Source: Myxococcales bacterium (lineage in GTDB: Bacteria > Myxococcota > Polyangia > Nannocystales > Nannocystaceae). Taken from it: a stretch of 64,000 nt of DNA. The notes below the pieces were generated by a model that saw only the letters and a list, made by a program, of their open reading frames with translations, did no database searches and had not been told where the DNA came from. The stretch is taken from the NCBI GenBank assembly GCA_016793465.1, contig JAEUJW010000038.1:62001-126000 (forward strand). The letters are read 5' to 3'. Below, piece after piece: positions 7,792 through 16,527 of the stretch. Positions within the stretch are counted from its first letter, which is position 1. The number at the start of each line of letters is the position of its first letter. The position numbers and the translations under genes are program-made.

Positions 7792-10700
7792 ATGGCCGAG
7801 CTGAGCGCGGGGGTGCAGCGGGTGCTGCAGCAGGTGCGGCGCGGGGCCGGGGACGGGCAGGCGCGGCGCGGGTTCACGGTGGCGCGGACCGAGGCGCTGC
7901 TGCGCATGCGCGAGGTGCCGCGGGCGCCGTGGGGGTGGACGCTCGAGCTGCTGCGGGCGGCGCGGCTGCTGGCCTGCGCGGGCGCGAAGGCGCCGAGCGG
8001 GCGGGCGGTGGTCGAGGAGGTGCAGGAGGGCGACGAGCGGGTGGTGACGCTGCAGTTCGGGGTCGGCGGCTGCGACCTGACGGGGGCGGACCTGCGGGGC
8101 ATCCTGTTCGCGGGGGTGACGGGGGACGAGGAGGCGGCCGCCACGGAGGAGCGGTGGCTTGGGGAGGTCGGGGCGCGCTGGCGCGGGCTGGTCGGGGCGG
8201 CGATCAACGCGGGGCTGGCGGACGGGCCGCGGTCGATCGAGGTGCGCACGGCCAGCGACGCGCGCGCGTATGTCCGCAAGGACAGCCACGCCGTCGGCGG
8301 AGATCCGTACGGCGAGCACGCGGCGAGCGGGCGCTGTCCGCCGCAGGCGTTCGCGGTGGTGATCCGCGAGGCGCGGCCGGGGTTCGGGCGGCGGGTGGCG
8401 GCGTGGTTGGCGCGACAGGCGACGGCGAAGGCGCAGGTCGAGAGGGTGTGGCGCGAGGCGCTGTTCATGCCGCCGGAGGACGCGGGGGCGATCGAGGTCG
8501 GGCGGGCGCTGCCCGGCTATGTGGTGGCCCTGGGGACGCACGCGGTGTGGGGGGCGGCGGCGGGGCTGGGCGGGCCGTGGCTGGTGCGCGACGGCGTGCG
8601 GTCGGTGTCGCTGGCGAAGGCGCTGGCGACCGCGGGGCTGGCGGTCGAGGAGTTCTCGGGGTGGATCGAGTGCGCGTCGCTGCGGCTGACGGCCGACGAG
8701 GCGGCGGTGACGGCGGACGCGGCGTGGGAGCTGCTGGTGGCGTGGCTGCACGACGCGAGGGCGCACACGGTCCGCGTGGATCAGGGGGCGCCGCGCGGGG
8801 CGCCGGGCGAGCCGCTGCTGCGCATGGGCGACCAGGCGGTGGTGCTGTGGCCGCAGCAGATCGACCGGGTGGCGCTGGCGTCGGGGCGGGTGATCGACCT
8901 CGAGACGGTGACGCAGCGGACGCGCAGCGGGCGGGACTTCCTGTACACGTGGCGGCATCAGGAGCGCAGCGTGCCGGCGACGCTGCAGGCGCGGGCGCAC
9001 GTGCTGTGGCCGTCGGAGCTGGCGGCGCTGCAGGCCCAGGTGCCGGAGCTGCGGGCGGTGCCGCTGCGGGCGCTGGGCGGGACGCCGCAGGTCGAGCGGG
9101 CCAACCTCGAGGCGCTGCACCGCTCGTCGCTGGCGCCGGTGGCGGTGACGCTCGCGGGGGCGCCGCTGGTCGCCAGGTCGGGCGAGGTGGTGAGGGTCAC
9201 GGTGCAGGCGTTCGTGCACCGCTATCCGACGGACAGCTCGGGGGCGGTGGCGTTGATGTCGTACGGGCGGCGGGTGGCGCAGGTGCGGGAGGCGCAGCAG
9301 GTGGTGCCGGGGGTCACGCTGATATGCGAGCTGACCGGCGCGGACATCGACGTGCTGCGCGATGACACCGCGCTGCTGCGGGCGGCCGCGGATCGCAGCG
9401 TGCGGGCGGCGCGGGCGGCCATGGGGACGCTGCTGGCGCAGGCGATGGCCCACGCGTCGCCGCTCGAGGTGCCGCTGCTGCGCAAGGAGGTCGAGGCGCT
9501 CGACGGCGGGGCGCTCGGCGTGCGCTACCGCGGCGACGAGGCGCGCGGGGTGGTGCTGACGTGGGACGAGTCGCCGCTGCTCGGGCTGGTGGTCGGGCGC
9601 GACGAGACGCACACGCAGGCGATCACGCTGCAGCAGGTGCTGGTGCGGGTGCGCGACGTCGGCGGGGTGATCGTCGAGAAGCCGGGGCAGGCGTGGCCGG
9701 GGTGGGCGTCGTCGCGGCCGGAGCACGCGCCGTGGACGTTCACCGCGGAGGGGCGCGCGCTGGTCGAGCGGGTGGTCGGCGCCGAGGTGCTGTGGGACAT
9801 GCCGACGATGCCGGAGATGCACGCGCTGCCGCGGCCCGCGGGCGAGCAGCCGGCGCTGGTGCAGTCGGCGAGCGAGCTGGCGCGGATGACTGCGCGGCTG
9901 GCCGAGGCCGGATCGATCCGGGCGTTCGCGCCGCTGCGGGCCCACCTGCTGGCGGTGCGGGCGGCCGGCGAGGACGCGGGCGGGCTGACCGAGCTGCCGC
10001 TGTTCATGCGCTTCGACCCGAGGGCGCTGCAGGCGGTGCGGCTGGTGACGCTCGCCGAGGTGCTGGCCGAAGGGACAGGTCTCGGGCTGGTGCCGCCGGG
10101 CTCGGCGAACCGGCGGCTCGGCGGACCGGCGCTGCCGGTGAGCCCGGGCGAGGCGTGCCTGCTGTACGCCGAGGGGCTGCGGCCGGCGGTCGCCAGCGTG
10201 GTGACGGCGCCAGCGGCCGGGGTCGCGGCGCACACGCGGCCGGTGCGGCGGTCCGAGGGGTCGCGGGCGGCGCTGCTGTCGGTGGCCGTGGCGAGCCCGG
10301 TGGCGGTGGGCACGCTGCGGGTCGAGGGGCTGGCGGCGACCAAGGTGGCGCTGTGGGGCGGCGGGCTGCACATCGACGACGTCGAGCTGCCGGCGCCGCT
10401 GCAGTGCGTGGGCGGGCGATTGATATTGACCAAGCAGGGCGCCAAGGCCGGCGGCGATCGGCTGGCGGGGGAGATCCGCGGCATGTGTCGCGTGGTCGTG
10501 GCGCAGGCGCTCGAGCAGCGGCGGCTGCACGCGCCGGACAGCGCGGCGCGGGCGGGGCTCGATGAATTCGTGGCGCGCTGCCGGGCGGCGGCGGCGAGCG
10601 GGGAGGCGCCGCTGATCGCCGACCTGCTGTCCGATCGGACAGGTGAGCCGGAGCGGCTCGGGGCCCGGCTGGCGGCGTCGTTGCAGAAGACGCCGCTGCA

Positions 10701-11046
10701 CAAGCTGCCGCCGGGCGGGCCGCGGCGGTTCGAGTCGTCGCTGCGGCAGGCGCTGGGGCGGCCGCTGGCGGTGTCGTCGGCGATCTTGTCGTGGCAGGCG
10801 GCGAAGCTGGTGCGGGCGGCGGAGGCGGGCAGCGGGTGGGAGGTCGAGCTCGGGCGGCGGAGCGCGGCGATCCAGCGGGCGACCGCGGCGGAGGCGCGGC
10901 CCGAGGACGCGTACGTGGCCACGGCGCTGGCGATCGCGGGGCTGTTCCCCGACGCGCGGGCGGCCGGCGCGCGGGACAGCGGGCTGCACGACGAGTGGGT
11001 GGCGATGTATCGCCTGCTCGCGCTGGTGTACGCGCACGCGCCGTGA
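7792..11046 (+). CDS. Very large protein of unknown function beside the GHKL ATPase
   Basis: A 1084-residue protein with no signal peptide and no domain I can name with confidence. By eye, a segment near residues 285-320 (GWIECASLRLTADEAAV) resembles the Hsp90-middle-domain segment of the upstream ATPase (VDSPLLRTTMARDKVLED), and another near 515-545 (DVLRDDTALLRAAADRSV) has the same flavour. It may therefore be a degenerate GHKL relative without a usable ATP site; I see no clear N-box or G-box. Three copies of the palindrome family lie in or near it, including a perfect one at 10627-10642. Gene order suggests that it works with the 5950 ATPase. Confidence 0.6.
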   Translation: MAELSAGVQRVLQQVRRGAGDGQARRGFTVARTEALLRMREVPRAPWGWTLELLRAARLLACAGAKAPSGRAVVEEVQEGDERVVTLQFGVGGCDLTGADLRGILFAGVTGDEEAAATEERWLGEVGARWRGLVGAAINAGLADGPRSIEVRTASDARAYVRKDSHAVGGDPYGEHAASGRCPPQAFAVVIREARPGFGRRVAAWLARQATAKAQVERVWREALFMPPEDAGAIEVGRALPGYVVALGTHAVWGAAAGLGGPWLVRDGVRSVSLAKALATAGLAVEEFSGWIECASLRLTADEAAVTADAAWELLVAWLHDARAHTVRVDQGAPRGAPGEPLLRMGDQAVVLWPQQIDRVALASGRVIDLETVTQRTRSGRDFLYTWRHQERSVPATLQARAHVLWPSELAALQAQVPELRAVPLRALGGTPQVERANLEALHRSSLAPVAVTLAGAPLVARSGEVVRVTVQAFVHRYPTDSSGAVALMSYGRRVAQVREAQQVVPGVTLICELTGADIDVLRDDTALLRAAADRSVRAARAAMGTLLAQAMAHASPLEVPLLRKEVEALDGGALGVRYRGDEARGVVLTWDESPLLGLVVGRDETHTQAITLQQVLVRVRDVGGVIVEKPGQAWPGWASSRPEHAPWTFTAEGRALVERVVGAEVLWDMPTMPEMHALPRPAGEQPALVQSASELARMTARLAEAGSIRAFAPLRAHLLAVRAAGEDAGGLTELPLFMRFDPRALQAVRLVTLAEVLAEGTGLGLVPPGSANRRLGGPALPVSPGEACLLYAEGLRPAVASVVTAPAAGVAAHTRPVRRSEGSRAALLSVAVASPVAVGTLRVEGLAATKVALWGGGLHIDDVELPAPLQCVGGRLILTKQGAKAGGDRLAGEIRGMCRVVVAQALEQRRLHAPDSAARAGLDEFVARCRAAAASGEAPLIADLLSDRTGEPERLGARLAASLQKTPLHKLPPGGPRRFESSLRQALGRPLAVSSAILSWQAAKLVRAAEAGSGWEVELGRRSAAIQRATAAEARPEDAYVATALAIAGLFPDARAAGARDSGLHDEWVAMYRLLALVYAHAP

Positions 11047-11212
11047 GGCGCCGGACTGTGAAGCGATTGCGAGGCTCGGCCGCCGCGGTGGGCTGAGATG
11101 TCGGCGTGCGTGAGGTCGCTGAGCGCCGAACCGCGGCGCACGGGCGCGGGGTCACGGGCGGCGTGGGAGCGGAACCGGTGACGGGTGAGGGTGATGCTGC
11201 GAGAGTGCGTGG

Positions 11213-11569
11213 GTGCCGGTCGTTCTCAAGACAGCCCTGTTGCTCGCGGTGTCCAACGTGTTCATGACCTTCGCCTGGTACGCCCACTTGAAGGAGCTGA
11301 ACGCGAGGCCGTGGTACATCGCGGCGTTCCTCAGCTGGGGCGTGGCGCTGTTCGAGTACCTCGTGCAGGTGCCGGCGAACCGCATCGGCTACACCGAGCT
11401 GAGCCTGGCGCAGCTGAAGGTGATGCAGGAGGTGATCGCGCTGGGGGTGTTCGTGCCGTTCGCGGTCTGGTACATGAAGCAGCCGATCAAGCTGGACTTC
11501 TTGTGGGCCGCGATGTGCCTGATGGGCGCCGTGTACTTCATGTTCCGCACGCCGGCGGCGGCGCCGTGA
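11213..11569 (+). CDS. DUF486 (DMT-superfamily-like) small membrane protein
   Basis: A GTG start gives 118 residues with four predicted membrane helices and the features of the DUF486 family: the N-terminal FMTFAWYAHLK, WYIAAFLSWGVALFEYLVQV in the second helix, QLKVMQEVI, and FVPFAVWYMK. This family is widespread and uncharacterised; the fold is thought to be half of a drug/metabolite-transporter unit. It would sit in the inner membrane. Nothing nearby suggests a substrate. Confidence 0.85.
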   Translation: MPVVLKTALLLAVSNVFMTFAWYAHLKELNARPWYIAAFLSWGVALFEYLVQVPANRIGYTELSLAQLKVMQEVIALGVFVPFAVWYMKQPIKLDFLWAAMCLMGAVYFMFRTPAAAP

Positions 11570-11607
11570 CAGCGGGTCGCAGGCTGGCGGAGGCCGGGAG
11601 ATCGGGG

Positions 11608-11619
11608 TAGGTTCGGCCG
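11608..11619 (+). promoter_or_regulatory. -10-like element next to the start of the 11620 gene
   Basis: TAGGTT at 11608-11613 lies 6 nt before the GTG start, with no Shine-Dalgarno sequence between. The spacing matches a leaderless transcript. It is one of a recurring set in this window. Confidence 0.4.
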
Positions 11620-11934
11620 GTGTTGAAGAGCGCCATCGGTCGCCTGCGTGTGGTCGCCCTCGTCGAGGGCGTGTCGTTCCTCGTGCTGCTGCTCGTGGCC
11701 ATGCCGCTGAAGTACGCGGCCGGCATGCCGCTGGCGGTCAAGTACGTCGGGTGGGCGCACGGCGGGCTGTTCATGCTGTACCTGCTGGCGCTGTTCCAGG
11801 CGTTCGACGAGGCGAAGTGGCCGGTGTCGCGGGCGCTGAAGGCGTTCGTCGCGTCGGTGATCCCGTTCGGGACGTTCGTGTTCGACCGCAGCCTGCGCGC
11901 GGAGCAGGCCGCGCGCGGCGAGCTGACGGCGTAG
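11620..11934 (+). CDS. DUF3817 integral membrane protein
   Basis: A 104-residue protein matching the DUF3817 family: LVEGVSFLVLLLVAMPLKY at residues 15-33, then VGWAHGGLFMLYLLALFQA, then a third hydrophobic segment ending in PFGTFVFDRSL. Three membrane helices are likely. Some characterised proteins carry this domain as a tail, but the stand-alone form has no known role. The GTG start is supported by the -10-like TAGGTT six bases upstream. The gene converges on the beta-helix gene with an 11-bp gap. Confidence 0.8.
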   Translation: MLKSAIGRLRVVALVEGVSFLVLLLVAMPLKYAAGMPLAVKYVGWAHGGLFMLYLLALFQAFDEAKWPVSRALKAFVASVIPFGTFVFDRSLRAEQAARGELTA

Positions 11935-11945
11935 GCGTCGCGGGC

Positions 11946-13628
11946 TCAGGACACGCGGGGCGAGCGGCGTCGCGGGGCGAGCAGCAAGAGGAGCGCGAGC
12001 AGGGGTGAGGTCGTGGTGGTGGTGCAGCCGCAGCCGCCGTCGTCCTGCTGTCCGCTCGAGTCGGTGCCGCTGCCGGTGGCGGTGCCGTCGTCCGCGGTGG
12101 CGACGGTGAGGCCGCCGTCGGAGGTCGGCGACGGGTCCGCGGCGCTGGCGTCGCCGTCGGCGGAGCCGCCGGGGCCGGTCGTGGTCGTGTCGGCGGGGGC
12201 CTCGCTGGTGTTCGCGGCGGAGTCCGACTCGTCGGCGGACGACGTCGGGGAGTCGGTGGTCTCGCCGGTCTCGCCGCCGGTGGTGTCGTCGCCGGGCGGG
12301 GGCTCGGGCGTGTACTCGAACGCGCCGACGTCGGGCGCGCCGTCGGAGCGGGGCACCTCGTCGAGGTCGACGGCGACGGCGTCGGGCGGGGCGACGCCGG
12401 CGTCGCGCAGCGACGAGTCGGGCAGCAGGTGATAGTCGCGGTTCGCGGGGTCGACGAACCCGAGCCCGTCGACGGTCTCGGCGGTGACGTTGGCCGTCTG
12501 CGTGAAGTCGGGCACGTCGCCGCCGACGCCGAGGGCGTCGGGGCCGACGATCACATTATTAACGGCGTAGCCGGGGCCGAGGCCGGGGCCGAACACGGTC
12601 AGGCCGCGCATGCCGGTGCCGACGATGATGGTGTTGTGGGCGAAGCGGAAGCGGGCGTCGAGCGGGAGCTCCTGGTCGTTGGCGTAGATGCCGGAGTCGC
12701 CGAACTGGACGATGAGGTTGTTGTAGACGAAGGTGTCGTCGGCGCCGAGCACGAAGACGCCGTTGGTCGGGCCGTCCATGAGCACGTTATTGAAGACGTC
12801 GCAGGCCGAGGCGCCGCCGATCTGCAGGCCCTGCTGCTGGTACAGCTCGCCCTTCAGGCCGACGTTGCGGACGGTGTTGTGGTGGAAGGCGCAGTCCACC
12901 GGGGTCACGCCGATCTGCGCGCCGTCCCAGCCGGTGTTCTCGAAGACGTTGTCGTGGATCTGCGCGCCGTGGTGCTCGTGGGGGTAGAGGATGACCTGCT
13001 GGCCGTCGCAGGTGTACTCGCGGCCGCCGTAGCCGGTGCTGCCGAAGTACAGGCCCTCGCCGCCGGTGTCGTGCACGTAGTTGTGGTGCAGCCTGGAGTC
13101 GTACATCACGAAGTGGTCGAGGTTGGCCGAGAGGTCGCAGCGCGGGTCGGTCTTCCACATGATGCCGGCGAAGCCGGCCTCGTAGGCCTCGACGTGGTCG
13201 AGCTCGATGTCGCTGCTGAGGTTGCCGACGGCGACCGACATGGCCGAGTAGTCGGGGCCGTCCTTGCTGGCGCGGGCGCGGAAGCCGTAGGTCGCGCCCT
13301 CGTCGCCGGTGCCGGTGACGTGCACGTAGCGCGACTCGTCGACGGTGAGGCCGTAGCCGCGGTCGTCGTTGCTGATGTCGACGACGCCCTCGCAGTTGCG
13401 GATCGTGATCGGCTGGCCGGGGGCGCCGACGAATTTCTGCAGGCGCAGGTACTCGCGGGCGCCGCCGCGGACGCACACGCTCTGGCCGGGCTGGACGCCG
13501 AGTGCGGAGCCGTCGGCGATGCCGACGTCGGGCTCGACCACGTGGTCGCAGTCGCACGGCGCGGCGACCGCGGCGTGCCATGGAACGAGCGATGAGACCA
13601 CCCCGACGACCACACCCAGGCGATGCAT
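11946..13628 (-). CDS. Secreted parallel beta-helix protein with MYXO-CTERM tail
   Basis: The start at 13628 opens a signal peptide (MHRLGVVVGVVSSLVPWHAAVAA) and removes an implausible upstream extension. The 560-residue product has repeated short Asn/His/Gly-rich rungs (HHNTVRNVG, DVFNNVLMDG, FVYNNLIVQF, FAHNTIIVG), typical of right-handed parallel beta-helices such as carbohydrate-active lyases and NosD-like proteins. A Thr/Ser/Asp-rich linker of about 90 residues leads to a GCGC motif, a hydrophobic stretch (SPLLALLLLLA) and an Arg cluster: the MYXO-CTERM sorting signal, which is processed for surface display in myxobacteria. A polysaccharide-binding or -cleaving role at the cell surface is likely; no catalytic site was identified. 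Confidence 0.85.
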   Translation of the reverse strand: MHRLGVVVGVVSSLVPWHAAVAAPCDCDHVVEPDVGIADGSALGVQPGQSVCVRGGAREYLRLQKFVGAPGQPITIRNCEGVVDISNDDRGYGLTVDESRYVHVTGTGDEGATYGFRARASKDGPDYSAMSVAVGNLSSDIELDHVEAYEAGFAGIMWKTDPRCDLSANLDHFVMYDSRLHHNYVHDTGGEGLYFGSTGYGGREYTCDGQQVILYPHEHHGAQIHDNVFENTGWDGAQIGVTPVDCAFHHNTVRNVGLKGELYQQQGLQIGGASACDVFNNVLMDGPTNGVFVLGADDTFVYNNLIVQFGDSGIYANDQELPLDARFRFAHNTIIVGTGMRGLTVFGPGLGPGYAVNNVIVGPDALGVGGDVPDFTQTANVTAETVDGLGFVDPANRDYHLLPDSSLRDAGVAPPDAVAVDLDEVPRSDGAPDVGAFEYTPEPPPGDDTTGGETGETTDSPTSSADESDSAANTSEAPADTTTTGPGGSADGDASAADPSPTSDGGLTVATADDGTATGSGTDSSGQQDDGGCGCTTTTTSPLLALLLLLAPRRRSPRVS

Positions 13629-13718
13629 GGGGTCAGGGTCGGCGAGGTGAGGGGACGTGTCAAAGGGAGCTCGCGCGGGGGTTGCGAGGCCCGGGCCTGC
13701 GGTGCACTCTCGCGGCGC

Positions 13719-14474
13719 ATGACGCTCACGCATCACGAGTGGCTGGGGCAGGCGCCGTACACGCTGGCGCTGGGGGCCGGGTTCTTCGGGTTCTTCGCGC
13801 ACACGGGGGTGCTGCGGGCGCTCGAGGAGTCGGGGGCCGCGCGGCCGCGGCGGGTGGTGGGCGTGAGCGCGGGGGCGCTGGCGGGCGGGCTGTGGGCGAG
13901 CGGGATGACGGCCTCGCAGATCGAGCAGGAGCTGGTGACGCTGCGTCGGCCGGACTTCTGGGACCCGGGCCTGCCGCTCGGCGGACTATTAAAGGGTGGG
14001 AAGTTCGCGGCGAAGCTGCGCGGGCTGCTCGACGAGCGCGGGGTGGCGCGCGTGGAGGACTGCCCGACGCCGTTCGCGGCGGTGGTGTGGGAGCTCGCGG
14101 GGCGGCGCACGCGGGTGCTCGACCGCGGCGGGATCGCGGCGGCGATCCAGGCCTCGTGCACGGTGCCGCTGATGTTCCGCCCGCTGCGCCACGAGGGCAA
14201 GCTGCTGGTCGACGGCGGGGTCGGCGACCGCAACGGCGAGACGGCGATCGCCGCCGACGAGCGGGTGCTGCACCACACGCTGGTCTCGCGCAGCCCGTGG
14301 CGGCGCTTCAGCGGGCGCCGGGCGGCCGTCGGCGACATGTCCCCGCGGACAGGTCGCAAGGTGCTGGTGGTCGACTCGCTGCCGCGGGTCTCGCCGTTCC
14401 GCCTCGAGCGCGGGCCGCACGCGCTGGCGGCCGCGCGCGAGGCGATGCTGCGCTGGCTGGCCGCGCCGGTGTGA
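13719..14474 (+). CDS. Patatin-like phospholipase
   Basis: A 251-residue protein with all core patatin motifs: an oxyanion-hole region near residue 20 (GAGFFGFFAHTGVLRALEE), the nucleophile elbow GVSAG (Ser 50), and the catalytic DGG at about Asp 165. Patatins hydrolyse acyl chains from phospholipids through a Ser-Asp dyad. There is no signal peptide, so it is cytoplasmic or peripherally membrane-bound. The start is ATG 13719, with a weak -10-like CACTCT 8 nt upstream. An AT-rich islet (TATTAAA) at 13987-13993 encodes a Leu-Leu-Lys run, and a palindrome copy (14338-14351) lies near the 3' end. The gene is divergent from the beta-helix gene and convergent with the lipoprotein at 14476. Confidence 0.85.
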   Translation: MTLTHHEWLGQAPYTLALGAGFFGFFAHTGVLRALEESGAARPRRVVGVSAGALAGGLWASGMTASQIEQELVTLRRPDFWDPGLPLGGLLKGGKFAAKLRGLLDERGVARVEDCPTPFAAVVWELAGRRTRVLDRGGIAAAIQASCTVPLMFRPLRHEGKLLVDGGVGDRNGETAIAADERVLHHTLVSRSPWRRFSGRRAAVGDMSPRTGRKVLVVDSLPRVSPFRLERGPHALAAAREAMLRWLAAPV

Positions 14475-14475
14475 C

Positions 14476-15315
14476 TCAGGGGACGAGGCGGACGAACCAG
14501 CTGACGCCGAGCTTGCTGCCGACGAGACACTGGAAGGCGCTGCGGACCTCGAGCTCGTAGTCGGCGCCGTCGACGGTGATGTCCTCCCAGCGCGAGCGCT
14601 GGCTGGCCGCGGGGATCTCGCAGTCGCCGAAGCGGAACGCGAGGTCGAGCGGGACCACCGTGCCGGCGACGCACGAGTGCGGCGTGCCGTCGGGGCAGGC
14701 GGCGCCGGAGTCGGGCGTGACGGTGAGGCCGAGCTCGGGGGCGAGGTCGACGAACGGGTCGTCGGCGTTGTAGGCGACGGCGAAGCGCAGCTTGCCGGGG
14801 TCCTCGGAGTCGAGGAGGGCGTAGGCGACGCTGTTGCAGGGGTCGGGCGAGTCGGGGAGGGCGGCGCCGCGGTGGACGAACCGCGAGCAGCTGCCGTCGC
14901 GCGGGAGGGCGGCGTCGAAGGTGAGGGCGGCGACGCTGCCGGGGCCGACGGGCACGCTGCGGGTGTCGTCGCAGGCGGCGCAGGCGGCGTCGTCGCAGGC
15001 GAACAGCGCGTCGCCCTCGCGCTTGAGGTGGACGTCGTCGTCGGCCGCGCAGGCCGCGAACAGGCCCGAGAAGTTGGCGTAGTAGCCGGCGATCGGGGTC
15101 CAGTCGCCGCAGATGTCGTCGGGCTCGAACACGGCGACGGGCTCGCAGGCGGCCGCGCCGGTCTCGCCGGCGGAGGACTCGCTCGAGGCCTCGCCTACGG
15201 AGGTCTCTCCGCTGGAGGCGTCGAGCTCGCCGCCGTGGAACTGGAACCCGGGGTTGTCGCGACAGCCGCCGATCACGATCGGCGCAAGGAGTAAAAGTAC
15301 ACTTGCGCGCATCAT
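14476..15315 (-). CDS. Lipoprotein of unknown function with Ser/Glu-rich linker
   Basis: The ATG at 15315 (or 15312) is preferred over 15339: it begins a clean lipoprotein signal ending in IVIGGC, and TATCAT lies 5-8 nt upstream, which would put the 15339 start above the transcript. About 279 residues: a short Ser/Glu/Gly/Ala linker, then a Cys-rich domain with recurring CDD/CxxC-like pairs (FAACAADDD, FACDDAACAACDD) and a second half with PDGTPHSC. No family recognised. This type of lipoprotein is common in Nannocystineae. It is probably outer-membrane and faces outward or into the periplasm. Confidence 0.65.
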   Translation of the reverse strand: MMRASVLLLLAPIVIGGCRDNPGFQFHGGELDASSGETSVGEASSESSAGETGAAACEPVAVFEPDDICGDWTPIAGYYANFSGLFAACAADDDVHLKREGDALFACDDAACAACDDTRSVPVGPGSVAALTFDAALPRDGSCSRFVHRGAALPDSPDPCNSVAYALLDSEDPGKLRFAVAYNADDPFVDLAPELGLTVTPDSGAACPDGTPHSCVAGTVVPLDLAFRFGDCEIPAASQRSRWEDITVDGADYELEVRSAFQCLVGSKLGVSWFVRLVP

Positions 15316-15326
15316 CTCGGATGATA
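15316..15326 (-). promoter_or_regulatory. -10-like TATCAT with inverted repeat before the 14476 lipoprotein gene
   Basis: On the minus strand TATCAT (plus 15321-15326) lies 5 nt before ATG 15315 and 8 nt before ATG 15312. The sequence around it is an inverted repeat (TCGGAT-GAT-ATCCGA), which could also be a regulator site. It decides the start codon in favour of 15315/15312. Confidence 0.35.
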
Positions 15327-15372
15327 TCCGAAAGCGCATGTCTGGCGCTTGGCAGGCGCAGATGTGACGCTG

Positions 15373-16521
15373 TTACTCGGGCTCGTCGGCGGACTCGGGC
15401 TCGGCTGCGGCGGCGCGCAGCTGATCGGCGAGGGCGAGCGCCGGATCGAGCGCGTCGCGGCGGCGGGCCGCGCGGGCGGCCGCGGCGACGACGAGGGGCT
15501 GGCGGTCGAGGAGGCCGAGGGCGATGGCGTGGAGCTCGCGCGCGTCGGGCGGGCCCTCGCGGTTGCCGAGCGCGAGCAGGGCGTTGCGCCGCATGTGTCG
15601 CCGCGGGATGCGGCGCAGGGCCATGTGGCGCACGTAGGCGCGGTACTGCGAGGGGCTGATCGCGGCCATGCCGGTGACGTCGGGTCCCGTGCGCGGGGCC
15701 GGGTCGATCCACGCGACCGCGGGCACGCGGCGGTCGCGGGCGGCGCTGGCGTTGTAGGGGCAGACCTCCTGGCAGACGTCGCAGCCGGCGATGCGCTCGC
15801 CGAGGCGATCCGCGAGCGCGTCGGGCACGTCGCCGCGGTGCTCGATGGTCAGGTAGCTGATGCAGCGCCGGGGATCGAGGTCGCCGGGGCCGTCGAAGGC
15901 GGCGGTCGGGCAGGCGTCGAGGCAGCGGGTGCAGGCGCCGCAGGCGTCCCACGGGGCGTCCGAGACGGCCTTCAGGTCAGGTCTTATTAAACTGTCCTCG
16001 AGGACAGCCGTGCAGGCGAGCTCGCCGAGCAGCACGTAGCTGCCGAGGCCGGGCACGATCAGGCAGCCGTGCTTGCCGAGGAAGCCGAGGCCGGCGAGGG
16101 CCGCGGCGCTGCGCTCGAGCAGCGGCTTGGTGTCGACGCAGATCAGGGTCTGCACCGCGGGCAGCAGTTCTGTCAGGCGGCGCTCGAGGCCGATGAGGCG
16201 CTGGTGCACGACCGTGTGGTAGTCGCGGGTGCGGGCGTAGCGGGCGATCGGCCCGGCGTCGCCGGTGTAGGGCACGGCGGCGACCAGCAGCGTGCGCATG
16301 CCGGGCAGCATCTGCGCGGGGTCGCGGCGGACGTCGCGGGTGCGCTGCAGGAAGTCCATGTCGCCGTGCTTGCCGGCGGCGAGGAAGCGGTCGAGGGCGT
16401 CGCGCGCGGGGGCGAAGCCGGGGTGCCCGAGGTCGACGGCGCCGAGGCGCAGCAGGCCCAGGCCCTCGGCGTGGGCCGCGAGCTCGGCGAGCAGCCCGGC
16501 GGTGAGGACGGGGGCGGTCAT
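15373..16521 (-). CDS. queG: Epoxyqueuosine reductase QueG
   Basis: QueG reduces epoxyqueuosine to queuosine in the anticodon of certain tRNAs using cobalamin and two 4Fe-4S clusters. The 382-residue protein has the family length and motifs: ARYARTRDYHTVVHQRL near residue 94, a likely catalytic Asp in VDTKPLLER (D130), the ferredoxin-like ligands C194-C197-C200-C204 and the second set C247-C250-C254 (CDVCQEVCPYN), and the LTIEHRG segment near 224. A C-terminal HEAT-like part follows. It starts 6 bp after the Nudix gene, so the two are probably cotranscribed. A perfect palindrome copy (15992-16007) and an AT-rich islet (15984-15991) sit side by side inside the gene. Other queuosine genes are not in the window. 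Confidence 0.93.
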   Translation of the reverse strand: MTAPVLTAGLLAELAAHAEGLGLLRLGAVDLGHPGFAPARDALDRFLAAGKHGDMDFLQRTRDVRRDPAQMLPGMRTLLVAAVPYTGDAGPIARYARTRDYHTVVHQRLIGLERRLTELLPAVQTLICVDTKPLLERSAAALAGLGFLGKHGCLIVPGLGSYVLLGELACTAVLEDSLIRPDLKAVSDAPWDACGACTRCLDACPTAAFDGPGDLDPRRCISYLTIEHRGDVPDALADRLGERIAGCDVCQEVCPYNASAARDRRVPAVAWIDPAPRTGPDVTGMAAISPSQYRAYVRHMALRRIPRRHMRRNALLALGNREGPPDARELHAIALGLLDRQPLVVAAAARAARRRDALDPALALADQLRAAAAEPESADEPE

Positions 16522-16527
16522 GGCCGG

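Noticed and set aside
5581..11037. An 1818-residue open frame on the minus strand
   Set aside because: It is antisense to the GHKL ATPase and its partner, made of Arg/Pro/Leu/His-rich filler caused by high GC, and shows no motif.
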